Assembly: GCA_001449105.1 (NCBI GenBank)
Contig: LNIY01000092.1
Span: 1-43,341 of the forward strand
Source of the DNA: Caulobacter vibrioides
GTDB taxonomy: Bacteria; Pseudomonadota; Alphaproteobacteria; Caulobacterales; Caulobacteraceae
DNA length: 43,341 nt
Reading direction: 5' to 3'
Shown here: one piece after another, positions 16,291-23,369 of the stretch
Position numbering within the stretch: position 1 is the stretch's first letter
How the letters are laid out: each line of letters starts with the position of its first letter
Notes under the pieces: model-generated
Databases searched by the model: none
The model's input: only the letters and a program-made list of their open reading frames with translations
Told to the model about the DNA's origin: nothing
Position numbers and translations under genes: made by a program

Positions 16291-17739
16291 TCAGGCCGTC
16301 CCCAGCCTGGCCACCAGCGCCGCGCCGGCCGCGTCCAGGCCCAGCACCTCGACCGCCGCGCCCTGGCGGCGATAGCGCAGCACCACCTTGTCGAGCGCCC
16401 CGACCGCGGTGAGGTCCCACAGGCGCACGCCGGTCATGTCGATCTCGACGCGCTGGGGATGGCCGTGGAACTCGAAGCCGGCGACGAACAGCTCGGCCGA
16501 GACGAAGAACAGCTGGCCCTCGACGACGTAGCGGCGGGCGGTCTCCGAGCCGCTGTCCCGCTCCTTCACCGTGATCATCTTCCCCACCTTGCGGGCGAAG
16601 AACAGCACGCTGAGCAGCACGCCCAGCACGACGCCCTTGGCCAGGTCGTGGGTGACCAGCACCGTGATCGTCGTGGCCAGCATGACGATGGTCGACTGCA
16701 GCGGCGTCGAGCGCAGCTTGCGCAGCGAGTTCCAGTCAAAGGTCGTGAACGAGACCATGATCATCACCGCCACCAGGGCGGCCATCGGGATGCGCGCCAC
16801 CCAGTCGCGCAAAACGAGGATCAGGATCAGCAGGAAGAGGCCGGCCCAGAAGGTCGACAGCCGCGAGCGGCCGCCCGACTTCACGTTGATGATCGACTGG
16901 CCGATCAGGGCGCAGCCGGCCATGCCGCCCAGCAGCGGGGAGATGATGTTGGCGATGCCCTGGCCGCGGGTCTCGCGATCCTTGTCGGACGGGCTGTCGG
17001 TCAGGTCGTCGAGCAGGTTGGCGGTCAGAAGGCTTTCCAGCAGGCCCACGAACGCCAGGGTCAGCGAGACCGGAGCGATGATCTTCAGGGTCTCCAGCGT
17101 CAGCGGCACGGCCGGCAGGTGGAAACTGGGCAGGGCGCTGGGCAGCTGGCCCATGTCGCCGACGGTGCGCACGGGCAGGTTCAGGGCGATGGCCACGGCG
17201 CTGAGCGCCAGGATCGCCACCAGCGATGAGGGCACCGCCTTGGTAAGGCGCGGGAACAGATAGATGATCGCCAGCCCCGCCCCGACCATGGCGAAGGTCT
17301 GCCAGTTGGCGCCGATCAGCTGCGGCATCTGGGCGGCGAAGATCAGGATGGCCAGCGAGTTGACGAAGCCGCTCATCACCGAGCGCGAGACGAACTTGAC
17401 GTAGCGGCCCAGGCGCAGGGTTCCGATGACGATCTGGATAACGCCGGTCAGCAGGCTGGCGGCGAACAGGTACTCGATCCCATGGTCGCGCACGAGGCCG
17501 CCCATCAGCAGCGACATGGCCCCGGTCGCCGCCGAGACCATCGCCGGCCGGCCGCCGACGAAGGCGATGGTCATGGCGATGACGAACGAGGCGTAGAGGG
17601 TCACGGCCGGGTCGACGCCGGCGATGAAGGCGAAGGCCAGGGCCTCGGGGATCAGGGCCAGGGCGACGACCGTGCCGGCCAGCAGGTCGCGACTCGGATT
17701 GGCGAGCCATTGCTGGCGCGTCGAGGCGAGGAAGCTCAT
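16291..17739 (-). CDS. SulP-family anion transporter with STAS domain
   Basis: A 482-aa inner membrane protein. It begins [26 protein letters not shown], the conserved SulP entry segment, continues through about 10-12 hydrophobic helices ([64 protein letters not shown]) and ends with a cytoplasmic STAS domain (about residues 400-482, [22 protein letters not shown]). SulP proteins move sulfate, bicarbonate or carboxylates; some are Na+-coupled bicarbonate importers, and the sequence alone does not decide. ATG 17739 is chosen because the family sequence begins there; the frame stays open to 17886 but that DNA folds into several hairpins and looks like a leader. Confidence 0.9.
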   Translation of the reverse strand: MSFLASTRQQWLANPSRDLLAGTVVALALIPEALAFAFIAGVDPAVTLYASFVIAMTIAFVGGRPAMVSAATGAMSLLMGGLVRDHGIEYLFAASLLTGVIQIVIGTLRLGRYVKFVSRSVMSGFVNSLAILIFAAQMPQLIGANWQTFAMVGAGLAIIYLFPRLTKAVPSSLVAILALSAVAIALNLPVRTVGDMGQLPSALPSFHLPAVPLTLETLKIIAPVSLTLAFVGLLESLLTANLLDDLTDSPSDKDRETRGQGIANIISPLLGGMAGCALIGQSIINVKSGGRSRLSTFWAGLFLLILILVLRDWVARIPMAALVAVMIMVSFTTFDWNSLRKLRSTPLQSTIVMLATTITVLVTHDLAKGVVLGVLLSVLFFARKVGKMITVKERDSGSETARRYVVEGQLFFVSAELFVAGFEFHGHPQRVEIDMTGVRLWDLTAVGALDKVVLRYRRQGAAVEVLGLDAAGAALVARLGTA

Positions 17740-17870
17740 GGGATCTGTCTTGCGTACTGCGACGGTCGCGCGAGGCGTCTGACCGTTCGGGTTTCCCGAG
17801 GGATCGGCGCCCGGGGTAGCCATCCGGCGAGGCCGGATCCGTTGTGCGGCTTGGTGATGCCGCATCCTGC
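17740..17870 (-). promoter_or_regulatory. Hairpin-rich 5' leader of the SulP gene
   Basis: Three perfect short hairpins follow one another on the transcript side: TGCGGC/GCCGCA (17845-17850 with 17859-17864), ATCCGGC/GCCGGAT with a 3-nt loop (17822-17828 with 17832-17838) and TCGGG/CCCGA with a 3-nt loop (17787-17791 with 17795-17799). Serial tetraloop/triloop hairpins ahead of an alphaproteobacterial SulP gene recall the sul1 cis-regulatory RNA motif, but I have not matched its consensus. An ATG at 17821 in frame with SulP would place part of this within coding sequence; it has no ribosome-binding site. Confidence 0.45.
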
Positions 17871-18004
17871 CGCGCAGGGCAAGCACCCCGCCCGCGAACT
17901 ATTTTTGCGCGTCGGCTGGTCCAACTTGCGGTTTCGTGCTCCGCCTGCGTCAAGCTTAGGGGGCCGGCGAAAAAGCGCGCCCCGTTTGGTGGATGGGGAG
18001 TGCG

Positions 18005-20779
18005 ATGACGCGACACGTAGCGATGGCCGGGGCCGCCCTGGCTCTGGTGATGAGTTTCGGCGGGACCGCCGCCTATGCCGCCGGCGAGATCACCCCGCCC
18101 GCCCAGGCCTTCGCCCAGGATCCGGGCAGCGACTACTTCCTGGCCGACTACACCGCCTACGAGGCCTATCTGAAGACCCTGGCCGGCCAGTCCGACCGCA
18201 TGAAGCTGGTCGACATCGGCAAGTCCGAGGAAGGCCGCACCCAGTGGGTGGCCATCGTCTCCTCGCCCGCCAACCTGGCCAAGCTCGACGAATACAAGGC
18301 CATCGCCCGCAAGCTGGCCAAGGGCGAAGTCGGCAAGGAAGAGGCCGAGAAGCTGGCCGCCACCGGCAAGGCCGTGGTCTGGATCGACGCCGGCATGCAC
18401 GCCACCGAGACGGTGACCTCACAGGGCCAGATCCAGGTGCTCTACCGGATGCTGACCAAGACCGACGCCGAGACGATGCGCATCCTCGACGACGTCATCG
18501 TGCTGTTCGGCCACGACAATCCGGACGGCATGGAGCTGGTCTCGGACTGGTACATGCGCAACCAGGATCCGCAGAAGCGCGAGTACAACTCGATCCCGCG
18601 CCTCTATCAGAAGTACGTCGGCCACGATAACAACCGCGACAGCTTCATGTCGCAGATGTCGGAAACCACCAACGTCAACAAGGTGCTGTTCCGCGACTGG
18701 TATCCGCAGATCATCTACAACCAGCACCAGCCGGCCCCGAACGGCATGGTGGTGTTCGTCCCGCCGTTCCGCGACCCATTCAACTACAACTACGACCCGC
18801 TGGTCATGACCTCGCTGCAGGAAGTCGGCATGGCCATGCACAGCCGCCTGGTGGCCGAGGACAAGCCGGGCTCGGGCGCCCGCAGCGCCGCCCCCTACTC
18901 GACCTGGCACAACGGCATGGAACGCTCCATCGCCTACTTCCACAACGCCGTGGGCCTGCTGACCGAGATCACCGGCTCGCCGACGCCGATGCCGCTGAAC
19001 CTGGTGCCCGACGTGCAGTTGCCCAACGGCGACCGCCCGATGCCCGCCCCGCCCCAGACCTGGCATCTGGCCCAGACGGTCGAGTACCAGTGGAGCCTGG
19101 ACCGGGCGGTGATGGACTACGCCTCGCGCAACCGCGAGCGCATGCTGTTCAACATCTGGAAGATGGCCAGCAACTCGATCGCCAAGGGCTCCAAGGACAG
19201 CTGGACGATCACCCCCACCGAGATCGACGACCTGAAGGCCGCCGGCGCCAAGGTGAAGTTCGAGGGCCGCGTCACCGGCTCGCCGACCTCGGCGTCGGTC
19301 GATCCGTCGCTGTACAAGACCATCCTGCAGGCCCCGGAAAAGCGTGACCCGCGCGGCTATATCCTGACCGCCGACCAGGCCGACAAGCCGACGGTCGTGG
19401 CCTTCCTGAACGCCCTGATCAAGGCCGGCGTCGATGTCGACGAAGCCACCAAGCCCTTCACCGTGGCCGGCAAGACCTATCCGGCCGGCTCCTACGTGGT
19501 GAAGACCGCCCAGGCCTATCGCCCGCACATCCTCGACATGTTCGAGCCGCAGGACCACCCGCACGACGCCGAGTATCCGGGCGGCCCGCCCAAGGCGCCC
19601 TACGACGTCACCGGCTACACCCTGGCCTACCAGACGGGCGTGAAGTTCGATCGCGTGCTCGACGGCTTCGACGGGCCGTTCCAGCGCGTGCCCGACCTGA
19701 TCGCGGTCAAGCCGGGCGCCGTGAAGGGCTCGGGCAAGGCCGGTTGGCTGATCGACCACGCGCCCAACAACGCCTTCACCCTGACCAACCGCCTGCTGAA
19801 GGCCGGCGCCCAGGTCTCGTGGCTGAAGGACGGGGCCAAGGCCGGCAAGCAGAGCTTCGCGGCCGGGGCCATCTGGGTCCCCTACTCGCCCGCCGCCGCA
19901 GGCGTGATCGACGCCGGCGTCAAGGAACTGGGCATCGACGCCTGGGCCGTCGGTTCGAAACCGGGCGGCTCGGCCCTGCCGCTGAAGCCGATCCGCGTCG
20001 GCCTGGTGGACGTTTACGGCGGCTCGATGCCCTCGGGTTGGAACCGCTGGATGTTCGAGAAGTTCGAGGCCCCCTTCCAGGTGGTCTACCCACAGCGCCT
20101 CGACGCCGGGGACCTGGCCAAGGACTTCGACGTGCTGGTGTTCGCCGACGGCGTGGTGCCGGCGACGCCGGGCGGTCCGTTCCGCGCCGGCCGCGGCTAT
20201 CCGCAGCCCAAGGCCGAAGAGATCTCCGCCGAGTACCATTCGTGGCTGGGCACGGTGACCGACGAGACCACCATCCCGCAGCTCAAGGCCTTCGCCGAGA
20301 ACGGCGGCACGGTGATCGCCATCGGCGCCTCCACGCGCCTGGCCACCGCTTTCGGCGCGCCGGTCGAGGTGGCGACCGCCAAGACCGAGAACGGCAAGCT
20401 GGTGGGCCTGTCGACCAAGGAGCTCTACATCCCCGGCTCGGTGCTGCGGGCCAAGGTCGACGTCACCCAGCCGCTGGCCTACGGCATCCCGGCGGACGTC
20501 GACATCTTCTACGACCGCTCGCCGACCTTCACCCTGAAGTCGGACGCCAAGGGCGTTGCGCGCGTATCGTGGTTTGATGCCGACAAGCCGCTGCGCAGCG
20601 GCTGGGCCGTCGGCCAGGAACGCCTGAAGGACACCACGGCGATCCTCGACGTCGACGTGGGCAAGGGCAAGCTGTTCGTCATGGGTCCGGAAATCACCCA
20701 GCGGGCGCAGTCGTACGGGACGTTCAAGTTCCTGTTCAACGGCATGCTGTACGGGCCCGCGGTCAGCGCGGGCAAGTAA
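18005..20779 (+). CDS. Secreted M14-family zinc carboxypeptidase-like protein
   Basis: A 924-aa protein. ATG 18005 is preferred to ATG 17993 because GGGGAG lies immediately upstream. Sec signal peptide (MTRHVAMAGAALALVMSFGG ... YAA). The M14 catalytic region has the zinc pair His132-x-x-Glu135 (GMHATE) and the third ligand His241 (YNQHQ), with VLFGHDNPDGMELVSDWYMRN between. The C-terminal half (from about residue 560) carries a class I glutamine amidotransferase-like or beta-sandwich region (VYGGSMPSGWNRWMFEKF, LKAFAENGGTVIAIGA), as in large bacterial M14 proteins. Expected to be a periplasmic or exported peptidase. It is divergent from SulP and ends before a strong terminator. Confidence 0.85.
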   Translation: MTRHVAMAGAALALVMSFGGTAAYAAGEITPPAQAFAQDPGSDYFLADYTAYEAYLKTLAGQSDRMKLVDIGKSEEGRTQWVAIVSSPANLAKLDEYKAIARKLAKGEVGKEEAEKLAATGKAVVWIDAGMHATETVTSQGQIQVLYRMLTKTDAETMRILDDVIVLFGHDNPDGMELVSDWYMRNQDPQKREYNSIPRLYQKYVGHDNNRDSFMSQMSETTNVNKVLFRDWYPQIIYNQHQPAPNGMVVFVPPFRDPFNYNYDPLVMTSLQEVGMAMHSRLVAEDKPGSGARSAAPYSTWHNGMERSIAYFHNAVGLLTEITGSPTPMPLNLVPDVQLPNGDRPMPAPPQTWHLAQTVEYQWSLDRAVMDYASRNRERMLFNIWKMASNSIAKGSKDSWTITPTEIDDLKAAGAKVKFEGRVTGSPTSASVDPSLYKTILQAPEKRDPRGYILTADQADKPTVVAFLNALIKAGVDVDEATKPFTVAGKTYPAGSYVVKTAQAYRPHILDMFEPQDHPHDAEYPGGPPKAPYDVTGYTLAYQTGVKFDRVLDGFDGPFQRVPDLIAVKPGAVKGSGKAGWLIDHAPNNAFTLTNRLLKAGAQVSWLKDGAKAGKQSFAAGAIWVPYSPAAAGVIDAGVKELGIDAWAVGSKPGGSALPLKPIRVGLVDVYGGSMPSGWNRWMFEKFEAPFQVVYPQRLDAGDLAKDFDVLVFADGVVPATPGGPFRAGRGYPQPKAEEISAEYHSWLGTVTDETTIPQLKAFAENGGTVIAIGASTRLATAFGAPVEVATAKTENGKLVGLSTKELYIPGSVLRAKVDVTQPLAYGIPADVDIFYDRSPTFTLKSDAKGVARVSWFDADKPLRSGWAVGQERLKDTTAILDVDVGKGKLFVMGPEITQRAQSYGTFKFLFNGMLYGPAVSAGK

Positions 20780-20788
20780 TTCCCAACA

Positions 20789-20888
20789 CCGTAAAACCCC
20801 CGCGAAAGCGGGGGCCCAGGTGTTTTATCGTCGAGCGCCTCGCGTTTCAGAAAAAGCCTGGGTCCCCGCTTTCGCGGGGATTTTACGG
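20789..20888. repeat. Palindromic intergenic repeat, family R2 (copy A)
   Basis: Perfect ends CCGTAAAA (20789-20796) and TTTTACGG (20881-20888) enclose CCCCCGCGAAAGCGGGGG on the left and CCCCGCTTTCGCGGGG on the right, plus CCCAGG/CCTGGG. Further copies of the inner part are at 26391-26484 and 32661-32752. It follows the M14 gene. Confidence 0.85.
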
Positions 20889-20900
20889 ATGATGATATGG

Positions 20901-20930
20901 AAAAGCCCCGGTCGCAGGACCGGGGCTTTT
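20901..20930. terminator. Bidirectional rho-independent terminator
   Basis: AAAAGCCCCGGTC (20901-20913) pairs perfectly with GACCGGGGCTTTT (20918-20930) over 13 bp with a GCAG loop. A-tract and T-tract on both sides make it work for the M14 gene (plus) and kdgK (minus). Confidence 0.9.
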
Positions 20931-20941
20931 CTAATGAGGAA

Positions 20942-21047
20942 AGACCCCCTCAGTCGCTCCCCAGAGGGGGAGCATCTCGAAGAGCGCCGGCGCCAATAGA
21001 TCCTCCCCCTCTGGGGGAGGTGGCCCGGAGGGCCGGAGGGGGTCTTC
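20942..21047. repeat. Palindromic intergenic repeat, family R3 (copy B)
   Basis: Ends AAGACCCCCTC (20942-20952) and GAGGGGGTCTT (21037-21047) are perfect inverted repeats; inside, GAGGGGGAG and CTCCCCCTC pair. It shares CCCCCTCAGTCGCTCC with the copy after pepN (12029-12120). It abuts the end of kdgK. Confidence 0.8.
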
Positions 21048-21051
21048 GGCG

Positions 21052-22161
21052 TCAGCGAATAACCCGCGCCCCGGCGCCCTTCACCAGCGCCTCGACCTCC
21101 TTCAGGCGCACCATCGAGGTGTCGCCGGGGGTGGTCATGGCCAGGGCCGCGTGGGCCGCGCCGTAGTCGACGGCGGCTTGCGGACCCAGGTTCTCCATGA
21201 GCGCGTAGGCCAGGCCCGAGGCGAAGCCGTCGCCGCCGCCGATGCGGTCGTAGATGGCCAGTCCGTCGCGCATCGGAGCCTCGTAGAAGCCTCCGTCGGC
21301 CCACAGGATCGCGCCGAAGTCGTTGACGCTGGCCGAGCGCACGGCCCGCAGGGTCGTGGCCAGGACCTTCAGGTTCGGGAAGGCCTTCACCGCCTGCGGG
21401 ACCAGGGTCTTGAAGTTGGCCGGGTTGGTGGGCTCCAGCCCCTTCACCAGACCCTCGATCTCCATGCCCAGGCACACCACGAAGTCATGATCGTTGCCGA
21501 TCATCACGTCGGTCATGGCGGCGATCTTGCGGTTCAGGGCCTGGGCGGCGTCGAGGCCGCCGCGATCCTTCCACAGCGAGGCGCGGTAGTTCTGGTCGAA
21601 CGAGACGATGACGCCGTGCTTCTTGGCCGCTTCCAGGGCCTCCAGCACCACCTCGGCGGTGTTGGACGCCAGGGCCGTGAACACGCCGCCGGTGTGGAAC
21701 CAGCGCACGCCTTCCTCGCCGAACAGACGCTCCCAGTCGATCTCACCGGGACGCAGCTGCGAGGCGGCCGAGTTGGCGCGGTCGGAGACGCCCAGGGCCG
21801 GACGCACGCCGAAGCCGCGCTCGGTGAAGTTCAGTCCGACCCGGGTGTTGCGGCCCAGGCCGTCGAACTCGCGCCAGACCACGTGGCTCATGTCCACGCC
21901 GCCCTGGCCGATCAGGTCCTGGACCAGCCAGCCCAGGTCGCTGTCGGGCAGGGCCGTGGCGACGGTGGCGCGCTTGCCCCAGCACTTGCTCATGCCGCGG
22001 GCGAAGTTGTACTCGCCGCCGCCTTCCCAGACCTGGAACTGGCGGGCGTTGCGCACCCGCCCGTCGCCCGGATCCAGGCGCAGCATGACTTCGCCGAGGG
22101 CCGCGCAGTCCCAGCGGGTCTCGGCGGCCGGGCGCAGGTTGAGGATCGGCTTGTCGCTCAT
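21052..22161 (-). CDS. kdgK: 2-keto-3-deoxygluconate kinase (PfkB family)
   Basis: A 369-aa sugar kinase that phosphorylates KDG to KDPG. The N-terminal CAALGEVMLRLDPGD and WEGGGEYNFARGMSKC (sugar-binding GG motif) and the C-terminal YDRIGGGDGFASGLAYA (catalytic Asp311, anion hole) are PfkB signatures. It is slightly longer than E. coli KdgK (about 310 aa). ATG 22161 overlaps the eda stop by one base (TGATG), so translation is coupled to the aldolase upstream. The pair completes conversion of KDG from the uronate routes to pyruvate and glyceraldehyde-3-phosphate. Other PfkB sugars cannot be excluded, but context is strong. Confidence 0.9.
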   Translation of the reverse strand: MSDKPILNLRPAAETRWDCAALGEVMLRLDPGDGRVRNARQFQVWEGGGEYNFARGMSKCWGKRATVATALPDSDLGWLVQDLIGQGGVDMSHVVWREFDGLGRNTRVGLNFTERGFGVRPALGVSDRANSAASQLRPGEIDWERLFGEEGVRWFHTGGVFTALASNTAEVVLEALEAAKKHGVIVSFDQNYRASLWKDRGGLDAAQALNRKIAAMTDVMIGNDHDFVVCLGMEIEGLVKGLEPTNPANFKTLVPQAVKAFPNLKVLATTLRAVRSASVNDFGAILWADGGFYEAPMRDGLAIYDRIGGGDGFASGLAYALMENLGPQAAVDYGAAHAALAMTTPGDTSMVRLKEVEALVKGAGARVIR

Positions 22162-22835
22162 CAGGCCTTGCCGCGCACCTTGGCGATCAGGTCGACCGTC
22201 TCGCGCACCTTCTTGGAGATGCCGGCGTAGTCCTTGGCGTCGAGGGCTTCCTGGGTGATCAGCTTCGAGCCCATGCCGGCGGCGACGATGCCCGCGCCGA
22301 ACCACTTCTTGATCGAGGCCTCGTCCGGATCGACGCCGCCGGTCGGCATGATCTTGGTCCAGGGCATCGGGCCCATCACGGCCTTGATGAAGTCCGGGCC
22401 GCCAACCGACGAGCCGGGGAACACTTTGACGATCTCGCAGCCCAGTTCCTGGGCGTAGGAAATCTCGGTCGCCGAGCCGCAGCCGGGGCTGTAGGGGATC
22501 ATGCGGCGGTTGCAGAGCTTGGCCACGTCGGCGTTGACGATCGGGCTGACCATGAACTTGGCGCCGTTGGCGATGTAGAGGCCGGCGGTCGGCGCATCGA
22601 CGATCGAGCCGACGCCCATGATCACGCGCGGATCGGCCGAGGCGAAGTGCTTGGTGACTTCGTAGAAGACGTTGGCCGCGAAGTCGCCGCGGTTGGTGAA
22701 CTCAATGCAGGGCGCGCCGCCGTCGGCGCAGGCCTGGATGACATTCTTACAGATCTCGACATCCGGATGGTAGAACACCGGCACCACGCCTTGGGTCTCA
22801 AGGGCCTGCAGCACCGCCATACGGTTCTTCAGCAT
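22161..22835 (-). CDS. eda: KDPG (2-keto-3-deoxy-6-phosphogluconate) aldolase
   Basis: A 224-aa class I aldolase splitting KDPG into pyruvate and glyceraldehyde-3-phosphate. The base/proton shuttle Glu45 (CIEFTNRG) and Schiff-base Lys137 (CEIVKVFPG) are in place, with the phosphate-binding PTGGVDPDEA and a C-terminal helix. The family motif VVPVFYHPD near residue 17 is usual (VVPVI in E. coli). GGAGGAG precedes ATG 22835. It is first gene of a two-gene operon with kdgK. The gene has an unusually long leader: operators lie at 23148-23194 and two terminator-like hairpins between them and the start. A second KDPG aldolase for the glucose Entner-Doudoroff route would be expected elsewhere. Confidence 0.93.
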   Translation of the reverse strand: MLKNRMAVLQALETQGVVPVFYHPDVEICKNVIQACADGGAPCIEFTNRGDFAANVFYEVTKHFASADPRVIMGVGSIVDAPTAGLYIANGAKFMVSPIVNADVAKLCNRRMIPYSPGCGSATEISYAQELGCEIVKVFPGSSVGGPDFIKAVMGPMPWTKIMPTGGVDPDEASIKKWFGAGIVAAGMGSKLITQEALDAKDYAGISKKVRETVDLIAKVRGKA

Positions 22836-23004
22836 TCTCGTACTCCTCCCGGAAAGGGCCGTTCTTGCGCGAGGCGCCGCCGTGGCGCGCCGCGCGTGGA
22901 AGATCTGTTCGGGCGATCCCTTAGCCCGCGCGCGCGACTTGCGCCACAGCGCGTGGCTGCCGCCGCGTCACTTTCCGCAAGCCCCATGCTCCCGGCGAAA
23001 TAAA

Positions 23005-23075
23005 GGGCGCCGAGCCAAGGCCCGGCGCGCACCCCAAGGTAAAATGAAGGGCGTCGAGCTAAAGCTCGACGCCCT
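23005..23075 (-). terminator. Tandem terminator-like hairpins in the eda leader
   Basis: Minus strand: GGGCGTCGAGCT pairs with AGCTCGACGCCC (23049-23060 with 23063-23074, 12 bp) and is followed by TTCATTTT. A related hairpin at 23007-23016/23019-23028 (10 bp with one G-T pair) is followed by CCTTTATTT. The two units, 42 bp apart, are diverged copies whose changes keep pairing. They may end the ppc transcript or attenuate eda-kdgK. Confidence 0.6.
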
Positions 23076-23147
23076 GGGAAAGTTTGCGCAGGAGCGAACT
23101 CAAAGAGCCGCAGGACGCAGGGCCGGGGGAGCCGACCCAAAACGTCA

Positions 23148-23194
23148 TGACACCGGTATCAAGAAGAGCTCGGCTCGTTTTGATACCGGTGTCA
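23148..23194. promoter_or_regulatory. Paired LacI-type operators before eda-kdgK
   Basis: TGACACCGGTATCA (23148-23161) and TGATACCGGTGTCA (23181-23194) are near-palindromes with a central CG, as LacI-family proteins prefer, and are exact reverse complements of each other out to 16 bp. The centres are 33 bp apart, about three DNA turns, so two dimers could bind one face. Related sites are at 29815 and 31041. Confidence 0.75.
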
Positions 23195-23199
23195 TAGAC

Positions 23200-23228
23200 A
23201 GATAAGCGCAGTTTCGGCATTTGAGCAA
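23200..23228 (-). promoter_or_regulatory. Putative sigma-73-type promoter for eda-kdgK
   Basis: On the minus strand TTGCTC (23228-23223) and GCTTATCT (23207-23200) are spaced by 15 nt, resembling the Caulobacter housekeeping pattern (TTGaCg ... GCTANAWC). Transcription would start near 23193, inside the upstream operator palindrome. Confidence 0.4.
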
Positions 23229-23289
23229 GCCTGTAGAAAACGTCGCTCGGGGACCGCCGGCGTTTTTGACGGGCGCGCGAGTTTCGCCG

Positions 23290-23336
23290 GAGCGTGGCAG
23301 CCGAAAGTGAGGGCGGTTCCGGCGCCCGCCACGCTC
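23290..23336. repeat. 47-nt structured element H, copy 1 (after ppc)
   Basis: Outer helix GAGCGTGGC/GCCACGCTC (23290-23298 with 23328-23336). Inside, GCCGAAA/TTCCGGC (23300-23306 with 23317-23323, one mismatch) and GGGCG/CGCCC (23311-23315 with 23323-23327) are competing or pseudoknotted helices. Starts 33 bp from the ppc stop. The second copy at 26198-26244 has the same length and orientation, with compensatory changes in all three helices. Confidence 0.8.
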
Positions 23337-23369
23337 CAATGTATCGATCCGCGCCCTGCCCTTTCGGGC

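Larger units (their letters stand above)
22836..23369. other. 534-bp intergenic region between eda and ppc
   Basis: On the minus strand, from ppc toward eda, it holds: the first copy of a 47-nt structured element (23290-23336), a promoter-like pair (23200-23228), two operator palindromes (23148-23194), two terminator-like hairpins (23005-23075), and about 170 nt of GC-rich leader before eda. No convincing gene is present. Confidence 0.6.

Noticed and set aside
20789..21047. A CRISPR array or insertion sequence ends
   Set aside because: The palindromes are not regularly spaced direct repeats with unique spacers, and no transposase frame lies between them.
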